A DNA stretch of 19,243 nt from JBAZWV01 sp964393325 (GCA_964393325.1 CAYMTE010000017.1:1-19243); one strand, 5' to 3'. Counted from the stretch's first letter, positions 1 through 7,735 are shown. Translations and numbers: made by a program. The notes: generated from the letters alone by a model not told the origin.

Positions 1-2063
1 TCGACGATCGCAGCCGTTACGTTCTGTGGAGCTTCGGCGTAGTGCGCGAATTCCATCGAGTACGAGGCGCGACCTTGTGTCATCGAGCGGAGCGACGTCG
101 CGTATCCGAACATTTCGGAGAGCGGAACGAACGCATCGATCACCTTCGCGCCCGAGCGCTCGGTCATCTCGTTGATCTGACCACGCTTCGAGTTCAAGTC
201 ACCGATGACGTCACCCATATACTGTTCCGGGGTCACGACTTCAACTTTCATGATCGGTTCAAGTAGCGCAACGCCACCCTTCTTACACGCTTCCTGGAAC
301 GCCATGGATGCCGCGACCTTAAACGCCGCTTCGGAGGAGTCGACTTCGTGGTACGAACCGTCGAACACCGTAACCTTGGCATCGATGAGCGGATACCCGG
401 CAATGACACCGCGCGTCATCGCTTCCTGGACACCCTTGTTGATCGGCTGGATGTATTCCTTCGGAATCACACCACCCTTAATCTCATCAACGAATTCGTA
501 ACCCTTTCCACGCTCGAGGGGTTCCACACGGAGCCAACAGTCACCGTACTGACCACGTCCACCAGATTGACGGATAAACTTCCCTTGCGCTTCCGCCATC
601 TTCTTGAGCGATTCCTTGTAGGCGACCTGCGGCTTCCCGACGTTCGCTTCAACGTTGAATTCGCGCTTCATGCGATCGACGATGATGTCGAGGTGCAATT
701 CACCCATACCAGAGATGATCGTCTGGAGCGTTTCCTCATCCGTACGAACACGGAACGACGGATCTTCTTCACCCAATTTCTGAAGGGCGACACCCATCTT
801 TTCCTGGTCCGCTTTCGTCTTCGGTTCGATGGCCACCGAAATAACCGGTTCCGGAATCGTGATGGACTCGAGCACAACCGGATGATCCTCATCGCACAAT
901 GTGTGACCCGTAAACGTCCCCTTCAATCCCACCGCTGCGGCGATTTCACCCGCAAACACCTCTTCCACATCTTCACGCTGGTTGGAGTGCATGCGCACGA
1001 TGCGACCGATGCGCTCTTTTTCACCAGAGGTGGTGTTGAGCACATAGGAACCTGCGGCGAGCTTTCCGGAGTACACGCGGAAGAACACGAGTTTTCCGAC
1101 GAACGGATCCGCCATGACCTTAAATGCGAGAGCCGCAAACGGCGCCTCGTCGGACGCTGGACGCTCTTCGATCTGATCCGGCTTGTCCGGGTTAAAGCCT
1201 TTGATAGCCGGAATATCGAGCGGCGACGGGAGATAGTACGTCACGGCATCAAGCAAGAACTGCACGCCCTTGTTCTTGAGTGCAGAGCCACACATGATCG
1301 GGAACAAATCCATCGCAATAACCGCCTTGCGGAGCGCGGCGCGAATCTCTTCAACCGAAAGCTGCTCACCCGCGAGATAGCGGTTCATGAGCGATTCATC
1401 CGTCTCAGCGAGTGCTTCGAGGAATTCTCCGCGATACTTTTTCGCGTCTTCGAGTTTGTCTGCCGGAATATCAACCTCTTCGATCTGCTGGCCGAGTTCA
1501 TCCTTATACATTTCGGCCTTCATCGTGATGAGGTCGATAATGCCCACGAAGTTTGCTTCGGCACCGATCGGGAGCTGGATCGGATACGCGCGCTTGTTCA
1601 AACGCGTACGAATCGATTCAACGTCCTTCATGAAATCCGCACCCATGCGGTCGAGCTTGTTCACGAAGCAGATGCGCGGCACATGATACTTGTCCGCCTG
1701 GCGCCACACAGTTTCAGACTGCGGTTCCACACCAGCAACGCCGTCGAACACGGTAACCGCGCCGTCGAGTACGCGAAGCGAGCGTTGCACTTCAATTGTA
1801 AAGTCGATGTGCCCCGGCGTGTCGATGAGGTTCATGCGATGCCCCTTCCAAAAACACGTCGTCGCAGCCGCAGTGATCGTGATCCCGCGTTCGCGCTCTT
1901 GCGCCATCCAGTCCATGGTGGCTTCACCTTCGTGCACTTCACCGATCTTGTGTTTGCGACCGGTGTAGAACAACACGCGCTCGGAGACCGTCGTCTTTCC
2001 GGCGTCAATGTGAGCAATAATCCCGAAGTTACGAGTATCCTTCAATGAATATTCACGGGGCAT
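1..2063 (-). CDS. fusA: Elongation factor G, partial (C-terminal end cut by window edge)
   Basis: Translational GTPase that drives tRNA-mRNA translocation on the ribosome and ribosome recycling. The visible 687 residues start MPREYSLKDTRNFGIIAHID. GTPase motifs are clear: G1 AHIDAGKT (about 17-24), G2 RGITI (59-63), G3 DTPGH (81-85), G4 NKLD (135-138). They are followed by the domain II to V sequence usual for EF-G, including GGVIPKEYIQP and RGQITEM. EF-G is usually about 690-705 residues, so only the last few to about 15 residues should lie beyond position 1. The ATG at 2063 is 6 bp after the rpsG stop and has no good Shine-Dalgarno motif, so it is probably translated by coupling. Third visible gene of the str operon rpsL-rpsG-fusA; whether tuf follows cannot be seen. 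Confidence 0.97.
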   Translation of the reverse strand, partial: MPREYSLKDTRNFGIIAHIDAGKTTVSERVLFYTGRKHKIGEVHEGEATMDWMAQERERGITITAAATTCFWKGHRMNLIDTPGHIDFTIEVQRSLRVLDGAVTVFDGVAGVEPQSETVWRQADKYHVPRICFVNKLDRMGADFMKDVESIRTRLNKRAYPIQLPIGAEANFVGIIDLITMKAEMYKDELGQQIEEVDIPADKLEDAKKYRGEFLEALAETDESLMNRYLAGEQLSVEEIRAALRKAVIAMDLFPIMCGSALKNKGVQFLLDAVTYYLPSPLDIPAIKGFNPDKPDQIEERPASDEAPFAALAFKVMADPFVGKLVFFRVYSGKLAAGSYVLNTTSGEKERIGRIVRMHSNQREDVEEVFAGEIAAAVGLKGTFTGHTLCDEDHPVVLESITIPEPVISVAIEPKTKADQEKMGVALQKLGEEDPSFRVRTDEETLQTIISGMGELHLDIIVDRMKREFNVEANVGKPQVAYKESLKKMAEAQGKFIRQSGGRGQYGDCWLRVEPLERGKGYEFVDEIKGGVIPKEYIQPINKGVQEAMTRGVIAGYPLIDAKVTVFDGSYHEVDSSEAAFKVAASMAFQEACKKGGVALLEPIMKVEVVTPEQYMGDVIGDLNSKRGQINEMTERSGAKVIDAFVPLSEMFGYATSLRSMTQGRASYSMEFAHYAEAPQNVTAAIV

Positions 2064-2069
2064 AATGGA

Positions 2070-2537
2070 TTACCGAGCAAAATGAGCAAACGCGCGGTTG
2101 GCCTCGGCCATGCGCTGTACGTCGAGCTTCTTCTTCACGGCGTCACCCTGATTTTCTGCTGCCGCGAGGAGTTCTGTCGCAAGCTTTTCAGCCATCGGCT
2201 TTCCTTTCTTGGAACGAGCCGCGAGGAGAATCCATCGGAACGCGAGCTGCTGCCGGCGCTCTGCGCGCACCTGCATCGGAATTTGATAGTTCGCACCACC
2301 AACACGCTTCGATTTGACTTCGAGAAGCGGAGAAACGTTGTTCATCGCTTCCGAGAAAATCTCCATCGCAGGCTTCTTCGTCTTCGCCTCAACAGCTTCG
2401 AGCGCCTGGTACACGATCTTCTGCGCCGTAGACTTCTTTCCGTCCTTCATCACGTAATTAATAAACTTCGAAACAACCGGCGAAGCGAACTTCGGGTCGG
2501 TAGAAATTTTTCGTTTTGGGGCTTGTTTGCCACGCAT
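2070..2537 (-). CDS. rpsG: 30S ribosomal protein uS7
   Basis: Primary 16S rRNA-binding protein that nucleates assembly of the 30S head and contributes to the E site and decoding region. It is 155 aa, the usual bacterial length, and begins MRGKQAPKRKISTDPKF. Family features are visible: KFINYVMKDGKKSTAQKIVY, the VGGANYQIP segment, and a basic helix AERRQQLAFRWIL. It lies 23 bp downstream of rpsL and 6 bp upstream of fusA, the conserved str operon order. In other bacteria S7 represses this operon; I see no obvious S7-binding mimic in the short rpsL-rpsG gap, so such feedback is unproven here. The start is fixed by alignment of the N-terminus to the family; there is no strong Shine-Dalgarno motif. 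Confidence 0.97.
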   Translation of the reverse strand: MRGKQAPKRKISTDPKFASPVVSKFINYVMKDGKKSTAQKIVYQALEAVEAKTKKPAMEIFSEAMNNVSPLLEVKSKRVGGANYQIPMQVRAERRQQLAFRWILLAARSKKGKPMAEKLATELLAAAENQGDAVKKKLDVQRMAEANRAFAHFAR

Positions 2538-2560
2538 ATCAGTTCAGAATCATTCGAAGA

Positions 2561-2986
2561 TTATTTGGCTGCCTTCGGTCGCTTGTTGCCGTAGAGAGAT
2601 CGACCACGTCGGCGATTCGAAACGCCCTGCGTGTCATACACGCCACGCACGATGTGGTATCGCACACCCGGAAGGTCCTTCACACGACCACCACGAATCA
2701 GCACGATGGAGTGCTCTTGAAGATTGTGTCCTTCGCCCGGGATATACGCCGTGACTTCCATGCCGTTCGACAGGCGAACACGCGCAATCTTTCGGAGAGC
2801 CGAGTTTGGCTTTTTCGGCGTCATAGTTGTCACCTTCGTGCACACGCCGCGCATAAAAGCGGCACCGCGACGAAGTGTCGTGCGCTTGCGATGAAGCGTG
2901 TCGAGACGCGACTGAAGCGCTGGGCTCTTGGACTTTGTCTTAACGGCGCGACGCGAACGGCGCACCAACTGGTTAACAGTAGGCAT
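2561..2986 (-). CDS. rpsL: 30S ribosomal protein uS12
   Basis: Decoding-centre protein of the small subunit that helps control translational accuracy. At 141 aa it is longer than the common form of about 124 aa. The extra length is mainly an N-terminal insertion around residues 22-45 (arginine-rich, RLDTLHRKRTTLRRGAAF) before the conserved GVCTKVTTMTPKKPNSALRK. The lysines of TPKKPNSALRK (58-59) and the loop GHNLQEHSIVLIRGGRVKDLPGVR are intact, so the residues whose changes classically give streptomycin resistance are wild type. First gene of the str operon; its promoter is at 3079-3108, giving a leader of roughly 85 nt. The ATG at 2986 gives the canonical MPTVNQLVR start. Confidence 0.97.
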   Translation of the reverse strand: MPTVNQLVRRSRRAVKTKSKSPALQSRLDTLHRKRTTLRRGAAFMRGVCTKVTTMTPKKPNSALRKIARVRLSNGMEVTAYIPGEGHNLQEHSIVLIRGGRVKDLPGVRYHIVRGVYDTQGVSNRRRGRSLYGNKRPKAAK

Positions 2987-3078
2987 GAGAAAAACAAAAG
3001 CGTTTTAAGAATTGATGTGGGTCAATACTCGAAATTTCAGCCACGAAACCCGAAATATTTCCCGCGGAATGTGGCCGA

Positions 3079-3108
3079 AATATAGCAGCAAACAGGCATT
3101 ATCGTCAA
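3079..3108 (-). promoter_or_regulatory. Promoter of the rpsL-rpsG-fusA operon
   Basis: On the minus strand a -35 box TTGACG (3108-3103) is followed by an 18-nt spacer and a -10 box TATATT (3084-3079). The -35 box overlaps the TGA stop codon (3107-3105) of the upstream membrane-protein gene, and no terminator separates the two, so read-through from upstream is also possible. The leader from about 3072 to 2987 is AT-rich with a repeated CGAAAT-type element. Confidence 0.7.
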
Positions 3109-4403
3109 GACGGCAGGGAGAACCGGAACAGCGTAAGCGCCCACCCCATGCCAATTGCCAGAATAACGCCGTAACGAAGCCAAGAATCGATCTTTTTTTC
3201 AAAGCCGATGACACACGCCGTAAGCACTCCCCATAACAGCGCGATATCAAAGAGCGCCGAAGGGAACACCGGACTCCGAACCGCGACCGACCCTCCAATT
3301 GCGACCAATATCCCCGCCGCAATCGATGCGCGAAGAACGGGCATCGATCGGATGCGGCCAGATCCGAGGGCAAGGAGCGCCACGAGAAGCGCAACAACCG
3401 GCCAACCCATGACGAATCCACACGCAAACGCAAAGAGACACGCTGTCTCGCCGATCTCCTTTCGCTCCATCCCCCACCGATCCCATACAAACCACGCGAA
3501 GACCATGTACAACGGCAACACAACAGAAAGCACATCCAATCCCGTCCACGACATGCGTGTGCCACGAATACCGATCAAGAATCCCGCAAGAAGCGGAGAG
3601 AAGACAAGCAACAGCATCCGTCGAGGGTACGAACGAATCCACGAGACAAAAACGGAAAGATATCGCCACGCGAGCACGACCGCGATAAGCACAAGACCAA
3701 GCGCTGCGGCCGACAACGCCGACGCGATCTCCACCTGATCGCCAATTCCCGACAAAAATCGATCCGCTTGCGCATTCGACCAATACGAATGCGTCACAGC
3801 AACGCCAAGCGCACGAAGAGCGTCCAGCGAATGTTCAAGAGGAAGACGTCGTGTGATCGCCGCCCCGAGCGCGATCCAACTTTGCGCGAGCAGCGGGACA
3901 CATGCCGCGATCCACGAGACAATCGCCGTGAGTACAGCTCGGGGCGTCCCGAATCCGCGACGAGATACGATCAATCCCGTCATGACCGCGAAGACAAGAA
4001 GCAGCACACGTACGAGCACAATCGGTCCAACACTCACCGGGAGCACCCCGCCCGTCACCACAAACATCGCCGCATCCATCGGCGCAAGTGCAATCGCGCC
4101 GCTGCCATCATTCCATGGACCAACAATACCTGCGACCGTTGCAATCAAAAACGCTATCGGAGACGCATCAATCAATCCTCGCCACACCTCTTCCCACGAA
4201 GAACGCGCCATCAACGCCGCGGTCATCACAAGCAGACAAAACGCGATACTCAACGGATAGACATACGCGAATACGACAGTGTGGAATGAAGCGATTGGTG
4301 CGCGACGCACAAGATCCGTGACAAGCATCGCTAAAAAAAATCCTCCCCATACGACCGCAATGTCAGCCCATACTGACGACGTTCCGCGACGAGAAAGAAT
4401 CAT
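3105..4403 (-). CDS. Polytopic membrane protein of unknown function (about 12 helices)
   Basis: I do not recognise this family. From the ATG at 4403 it is 432 aa and almost wholly hydrophobic, with about 12 predicted membrane segments (for example around residues 12-30, 43-64, 82-100, 110-140 and a run of segments to the C-terminus). The short loops are basic on one side. No catalytic motif stands out. An upstream in-frame start (4508) exists, but it would add an arginine-rich stretch overlapping the protease gene by over 100 bp. The chosen ATG forms an ATGA overlap with the stop of the site-2 protease gene, which implies translational coupling and a shared transcript. It could be a transporter or an envelope polymer enzyme of the multi-helix type; this is a guess from topology only. 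Its stop codon is part of the str promoter. Confidence 0.75.
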   Translation of the reverse strand: MILSRRGTSSVWADIAVVWGGFFLAMLVTDLVRRAPIASFHTVVFAYVYPLSIAFCLLVMTAALMARSSWEEVWRGLIDASPIAFLIATVAGIVGPWNDGSGAIALAPMDAAMFVVTGGVLPVSVGPIVLVRVLLLVFAVMTGLIVSRRGFGTPRAVLTAIVSWIAACVPLLAQSWIALGAAITRRLPLEHSLDALRALGVAVTHSYWSNAQADRFLSGIGDQVEIASALSAAALGLVLIAVVLAWRYLSVFVSWIRSYPRRMLLLVFSPLLAGFLIGIRGTRMSWTGLDVLSVVLPLYMVFAWFVWDRWGMERKEIGETACLFAFACGFVMGWPVVALLVALLALGSGRIRSMPVLRASIAAGILVAIGGSVAVRSPVFPSALFDIALLWGVLTACVIGFEKKIDSWLRYGVILAIGMGWALTLFRFSLPS

Positions 4404-5035
4404 ACGCCGACGACGTAGTGCACGAATACCGAGATGAGACTGAATAACCACGAAAAAATTCCAAGCCCGAACAGCATGTCGCCCACGACGAGCGCAAACA
4501 AAATCCACGGCCCCCGCATCTCAAGCATCATGCGTTGACGCGCGGCATCTGGTCCACGCAAAACGGCAAATAACAATTTCGACCCGTCAAGCGGAGGGAT
4601 TGGAAGAAGATTAAAGAGCAACAACCCCATATTGAGGTAGACCGAGACAAACAAAAAATGAACGAGGAGATTCTCATCACCAAGCACGGAAAAAAGAAAT
4701 CGAAGAAGGATGCCCGCGAGTGTCGCGAGCAATAAATTCATCCCCGGTCCCGCAAACGCAATCGCAACAGGCCCCCAACGTTGATCGCGCAGATTGTATG
4801 GATTAAATGGGACCGGTCGTCCCCAACCAAAGCCAACAATCACCAACGTCAGCAGTCCAAACGGATCAATGTGTGCCGCGGGATTCAGCGTCAGTCGCCC
4901 CAGCCGCTTTGCCGTAGGATCACCCAAAAGTGTTCCGACGAGCGCGTGCGAAAACTCATGTGCCGTGAGCGCAATCAATATCGCAACGATCCACACCACG
5001 AAAAAAAGCGGGTTTTGAAACAAAGTAGCCAGCAT
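4400..5035 (-). CDS. Site-2 protease family zinc metalloprotease (M50, rhomboid-like membrane protease role)
   Basis: Intramembrane zinc protease, 211 aa, matching the compact M50B group found across CPR and other bacteria. Helix 1 carries the HEFSH zinc site (residues 26-30, with E27 catalytic). A later helix carries FNLLPIPPLDG (about 141-151), where D150 is the third zinc ligand. Hydrophobic segments lie around 10-28, 60-72, 88-118, 125-147 and 178-208. No PDZ domain is present. Substrates in this group are generally unknown; related proteases cut membrane-anchored anti-sigma factors, but nothing here identifies one. The ATG at 5035 is preferred because the upstream extension (to 5077) is polar and would start before the probable promoter. 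Translationally coupled by ATGA to the membrane protein downstream. Confidence 0.92.
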   Translation of the reverse strand: MLATLFQNPLFFVVWIVAILIALTAHEFSHALVGTLLGDPTAKRLGRLTLNPAAHIDPFGLLTLVIVGFGWGRPVPFNPYNLRDQRWGPVAIAFAGPGMNLLLATLAGILLRFLFSVLGDENLLVHFLFVSVYLNMGLLLFNLLPIPPLDGSKLLFAVLRGPDAARQRMMLEMRGPWILFALVVGDMLFGLGIFSWLFSLISVFVHYVVGV

Positions 5036-5041
5036 GCACAA

Positions 5042-5047
5042 ATAATA
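5042..5047 (-). promoter_or_regulatory. Probable -10 box of the site-2 protease gene
   Basis: TATTAT (5047-5042 on the minus strand) ends 6 nt before the ATG at 5035, so transcription would begin at or next to the start codon. The -35 region is weak (TGTCCA at 17 nt). No Shine-Dalgarno motif is present. It lies in the 88-bp divergent gap shared with rpmB. Confidence 0.45.
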
Positions 5048-5082
5048 CTCGGTACGCCTCCGGTTGGACAGACACACAGGGC

Positions 5083-5111
5083 TTGCAACATCCTGCGTTT
5101 TGCGCTATCCT
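5083..5111 (+). promoter_or_regulatory. Promoter of rpmB
   Basis: TTGCAA (5083-5088), a 17-nt spacer and TATCCT (5106-5111) precede the rpmB ATG at 5124 by only 12 nt, leaving a leader of about 5-6 nt. It resembles the rpmF promoter, which also uses TTGCAA with a 17-nt spacer. Confidence 0.65.
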
Positions 5112-5123
5112 CCGGCCACGTAT

Positions 5124-5378
5124 ATGTCCCGCATCGATATTCTCACCGGTAAGCGCGCAAACCGCGGAAATTCGCGCAGCCACTCCAACATCGCCACAAA
5201 GCGCAATCAAGAGGTCAACCTCCAAACGATTCGACTTGGCGGCGTGCGAGTGCGCGTCTCCACGCGAACGCTGAAGACGCTCAAGAAATTTACGAAGATC
5301 GCGAAAGGCGAACTTCCAAGCAAGCGGATGAAGAAGCGAATGAAAACCGCTGCTCGTCGCGAAAAACAGACCGCCTAA
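5124..5378 (+). CDS. rpmB: 50S ribosomal protein bL28
   Basis: Large-subunit ribosomal protein, 84 aa. The family signature is plain: an N-terminal TGKRANRGNSRSHSNIATKR (about residues 8-27), then NLQTIRLGG and VRVSTRTLKTLKK. The cysteine usually found near the N-terminus (as in SRVCQVTGK) is replaced by aspartate, so this is the zinc-free form. The C-terminal tail is very basic (KRMKKRMKTAARREKQTA). Start choice: the ATG at 5124 gives the canonical MSR start and sits just after the promoter; the upstream extension is not bL28-like. The gene is alone on its transcript; its TAA stop lies within the loop of its own terminator. Confidence 0.95.
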   Translation: MSRIDILTGKRANRGNSRSHSNIATKRNQEVNLQTIRLGGVRVRVSTRTLKTLKKFTKIAKGELPSKRMKKRMKTAARREKQTA

Positions 5379-5392
5379 GCGGTCTGTTTTTT
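5362..5392. terminator. Bidirectional intrinsic terminator between rpmB and the LOG gene
   Basis: A perfect 13-bp stem (5362-5374 with 5379-5391) with the loop CTAA is flanked by an A-run on the left and a T-run on the right, so it can end transcription from rpmB (plus) and from the LOG operon (minus). The rpmB stop codon TAA (5376-5378) is in the loop. Confidence 0.9.
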
Positions 5393-5412
5393 ATGTCCCT
5401 CATCGCCGTTCG

Positions 5413-6183
5413 TTATCCGAATGGACGTTCGCAGGTCGTCTCGATGATTTTATACGCTTCTTCAGCGGAGTCGACAACGCGCAAAATGTTGAGGTCTTCT
5501 GCATCGATATACCCTTCTGCATCCAACATCGTCTTCTTAAACCACGACAATATCGGCCTCCAGAATGACTTTCCGACAAGAATCAATGGAACCTCTCGCG
5601 GCACTTTTTGTGTTTGGATAAGACAAAGCATTTCACTCATTTCATCCAAGGTGCCAAATCCGCCCGGAAAAAAGACATAGGCTTGTGCGGAAATGGACAG
5701 CATGACTTTTCGCGTGAAGAAATAATGGAATCCGATTGCCTTTGTCGCATACTTGTTCCGACGCTGTTCGGTCGAAAGTTCGATGTCCAATCCAACGGAT
5801 ACGCCACCCTCTTCATGCGCACCACGATTTGCCGCTTCCATGATTCCCGGTCCGCCTCCGGTGATCACCGTATAGCCGTGCTTGCCGAGCAACTGACCGA
5901 GTTTGCGCGCCATTTTGTAGTGTGGATGCCCCGCCTTCGTGCGTGCGCTTCCGAAAATCGACACCTCATTTTTTAACTTCGACAAAAACTCAAACCCCTC
6001 AATCGACTCCGCCATCATGCGAAAGACCCGCCAGTTCGGATTCTCGGTAAATGTCTGTGCCTGCGACTGATACGGCACACACACCTTTGCCGGCGGCTCA
6101 CCATCGTTCACGTAACGCTCGGGAAGAATAGTCTTTGGTGGAACGGGAGACGGACCAGACGTGGGGATATTCGTACGTGACAT
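5413..6183 (-). CDS. LOG-family protein (TIGR00730-type; probable nucleoside 5'-monophosphate phosphoribohydrolase)
   Basis: A 256-aa Rossmann-like protein with both LOG motifs: GGGPGIMEAANRGA (109-122) and PGGFGTLDE (173-181), plus the FTRK element (157-160) that contributes catalytic arginine in the family. Characterised relatives cleave the N-glycosidic bond of AMP-type or cytokinin nucleotides to give a base and ribose 5-phosphate; the pyrimidine/purine 5'-nucleotide nucleosidase YgdH is another relative. Substrate cannot be read from sequence. About 65 N-terminal residues are proline-rich and less conserved. The ATG at 6183 is chosen because it lies 25 nt after the previous gene; the longer frame overlaps that gene. 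Last gene of an operon with a guanylate-kinase-like protein, so a nucleotide-metabolism theme is possible. Confidence 0.92.
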   Translation of the reverse strand: MSRTNIPTSGPSPVPPKTILPERYVNDGEPPAKVCVPYQSQAQTFTENPNWRVFRMMAESIEGFEFLSKLKNEVSIFGSARTKAGHPHYKMARKLGQLLGKHGYTVITGGGPGIMEAANRGAHEEGGVSVGLDIELSTEQRRNKYATKAIGFHYFFTRKVMLSISAQAYVFFPGGFGTLDEMSEMLCLIQTQKVPREVPLILVGKSFWRPILSWFKKTMLDAEGYIDAEDLNILRVVDSAEEAYKIIETTCERPFG

Positions 6184-6208
6184 ATGACGAGTAGCGTACA
6201 GGACGCGT

Positions 6209-6700
6209 TCAGGATTCGTGAAGCGCCTCTTCAACCGACCGGACAAACGCTTCAAGCTGGTCCCGATCCCAACACGGCCCAAGACTCACGCGCTCGATCC
6301 GTTTATCAAACGTCTGAAATTCAATCGTTTCGATACCTCGTTCCAAATTCACGCCTTGATGCGTTAGCTCCATCGATGCAAGTTCATCAATGCGGATTGT
6401 TCTCGTACGAGCAAGAATAGCGCGAAACGTAATTTGCCGATCAACAAGAGCCAGCTCTTCGGTGATGGAACGAATAAAATACACCCATGCTGCGAGCAAC
6501 AATACCCCTGCGATAAACCGCTGAACGCTTGTAACACCCGGATAGAGCAACGCCGCGATCGATCCCGCCGTAAGTAGTAAGCAGATTGTCAGCAAGATGC
6601 CGCCACCAACGGATACAAGCTCCGCACGAACACGGACAACGGATTCCGTCTGACGTTCCGCAGAACGCTCGGGCGCACGCACAACGAGTGAGTCAGGCAT
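6209..6700 (-). CDS. Two-helix membrane protein with a probable PH-like cytoplasmic domain
   Basis: 163 aa from the ATG at 6700. A polar N-terminus is followed by two hydrophobic helices (about 30-53 and 59-78) separated by a short loop, and then a soluble segment with alternating strands (LVDRQITFRAILARTRTIRI, SMELTHQGVNLE, IETIEFQTF) and a final helix (REQLEAFVRSVEEAL-like, residues 146-160). This layout resembles bacterial PH (DUF304/bPH2-type) membrane proteins; the assignment is by architecture, not by a definite motif. Its start is one base after the TGA of the guanylate-kinase-like gene (TGATATG), so translation is very probably coupled. Function unknown. Confidence 0.7.
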   Translation of the reverse strand: MPDSLVVRAPERSAERQTESVVRVRAELVSVGGGILLTICLLLTAGSIAALLYPGVTSVQRFIAGVLLLAAWVYFIRSITEELALVDRQITFRAILARTRTIRIDELASMELTHQGVNLERGIETIEFQTFDKRIERVSLGPCWDRDQLEAFVRSVEEALHES

Positions 6701-6701
6701 A

Positions 6702-7283
6702 TCAACGCAGTTCAGCGGGGAACAATGGACCCGCGAGTTCACGAACCGCCGCTGTAAAACGATCTTCATCGGTCGCATCTATCCCAAGCGCAACGCGTCG
6801 TTGCGGCCACGCGGGATCTTCCGGAGGATAGACGAACTCTATACCAGCCCGCTTCTCTGATTGCAGCGCCTCTCCATCAAACCCTCGCTTCTTCAGTCGT
6901 GCCTCATATCCAGCTTCATCCCCCACCGTACACGAAACAAGCGCATGCGGAACGCCCTCACGACGAAGCAATAGGATAACAGGCGTCACGATTGCCATAA
7001 ACGCAATCGGCGCGCGTTCCATCGCCTTCGCAATTTCCGAACGCAGCAACACATACTGCTCCCCTCGAAACTCCACGTTCGAAAGCACGTCCGCGGGGTC
7101 AAATGACGACAACTCTTCACGCGTGATGAATCGATACCAGAATCCATCTTCCGCATCTCGACGCGCACGCGTTGTTACGCTGAGCACCGGCGTGAATCGA
7201 CGCGGATCGCGCGCGATCAATCGCTGCATGAGGTACGTCTTTCCAATCCCCGTCGGACCGCAGGTCGCGATAAATATCGACAT
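6702..7283 (-). CDS. Guanylate-kinase-like P-loop protein (divergent)
   Basis: 193 aa. The P-loop GPTGIGKT (9-16) and the element SVTTRARRDAEDGFWYRFI (35-53) align with the GMP kinase hallmark SVTTRxxRxGExxGxxYxF, and NVEFRGEQYVLLRSEI (69-84) with the GMP-binding segment around E-hGn-YGt. The usual central strand ending in DIDVQGA is replaced by FMAIVTPVILLLRREG, so the aspartate of that segment is missing. It may be a degenerate guanylate kinase, or a P-loop kinase of changed specificity; the canonical gmk may lie elsewhere. The ATG at 7283 comes 7 nt after a good -10 box. First gene of the operon with the PH-like protein and LOG. Confidence 0.75.
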   Translation of the reverse strand: MSIFIATCGPTGIGKTYLMQRLIARDPRRFTPVLSVTTRARRDAEDGFWYRFITREELSSFDPADVLSNVEFRGEQYVLLRSEIAKAMERAPIAFMAIVTPVILLLRREGVPHALVSCTVGDEAGYEARLKKRGFDGEALQSEKRAGIEFVYPPEDPAWPQRRVALGIDATDEDRFTAAVRELAGPLFPAELR

Positions 7284-7290
7284 GCCGAAA

Positions 7291-7319
7291 ATGTAACACA
7301 GGATCACATCTCTTCCCAA
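7291..7319 (-). promoter_or_regulatory. Promoter of the guanylate-kinase-like/PH/LOG operon
   Basis: TTGGGA (7319-7314), a 17-nt spacer and TTACAT (7296-7291) on the minus strand; the -10 box ends 7 nt before the ATG at 7283. Transcript start would fall at or next to the initiation codon, and no Shine-Dalgarno motif is present. Confidence 0.55.
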
Positions 7320-7344
7320 CCCACGGCACAAACCGTTCGAATAC

Positions 7345-7370
7345 AAAAGCCTCCCCCATGCGGGAGAGGC
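7345..7370 (-). terminator. Intrinsic terminator downstream of HU
   Basis: On the minus strand GCCTCTCCC and GGGGGAGGC (7370-7362 and 7357-7349) form a 9-position stem with one mismatch and the loop GCAT, followed by TTTTGTATT. It lies 19 nt after the HU stop codon and upstream of the next operon's promoter. Confidence 0.75.
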
Positions 7371-7388
7371 TTCCAGAGAACACGCGAA

Positions 7389-7670
7389 TTACAGGATCGC
7401 GTCCTTTGCCGCTTTCGCGACGCGGAACTTCACAACCGTTTTCGCTGGGATCTTGATTTCTGCACCAGTCGCCGGGTTACGACCCATGCGTGCTGCGCGG
7501 TGCTTTTTCACGAGCTTTCCAAGACCCGGAATGGCGAATTCACCATTCTTCTTGGTTTCAGCGTACGCGACGTCCACCATCGCCTCAACGACCATGCCAA
7601 CATCTTTCTTGGTGTGGCCCGTCTTAGAAGCGATTGCGTCCATCAATTGCGATTTCGTCATCTTTGCCAT
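7389..7670 (-). CDS. HU-family DNA-binding protein
   Basis: Small basic histone-like protein that bends and compacts DNA as a dimer; 93 aa, near the family norm of 90. N-terminal helices MTKSQLMDAIASKTGHTKKDV, the GEFAIPGLGKLVKKHRAAR strand region, and the DNA-clamping arm GRNPATGAEIKIPA (63-76) are all intact, with RNP conserved at 64-66. C-terminus VVKFRVAKAAKDAIL matches HU rather than being an IHF specific form, although HU and IHF cannot be fully separated by eye. The ATG at 7670 is used; a second ATG three codons in (7661) would also give a full domain. Single-gene transcript with its own promoter and terminator. Confidence 0.95.
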   Translation of the reverse strand: MAKMTKSQLMDAIASKTGHTKKDVGMVVEAMVDVAYAETKKNGEFAIPGLGKLVKKHRAARMGRNPATGAEIKIPAKTVVKFRVAKAAKDAIL

Positions 7671-7706
7671 ATAGCGAAACGAGAGAAGTAAGAATAAGAC
7701 CCCCAC

Positions 7707-7735
7707 AGAATAAGGGATATCTTCACACGACGCAA
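7707..7735 (-). promoter_or_regulatory. Probable promoter of HU
   Basis: TTGCGT (7735-7730), a 17-nt spacer and TATTCT (7712-7707) on the minus strand, about 36 nt before the HU ATG. A second TATTCT (7696-7691) follows 10 nt later without a matching -35 box. The leader is pyrimidine-rich with no Shine-Dalgarno motif. Confidence 0.5.

Noticed and set aside
348..2048. 566-codon open frame on the plus strand
   Set aside because: It is an antisense shadow of fusA, whose minus-strand translation is an unmistakable EF-G.
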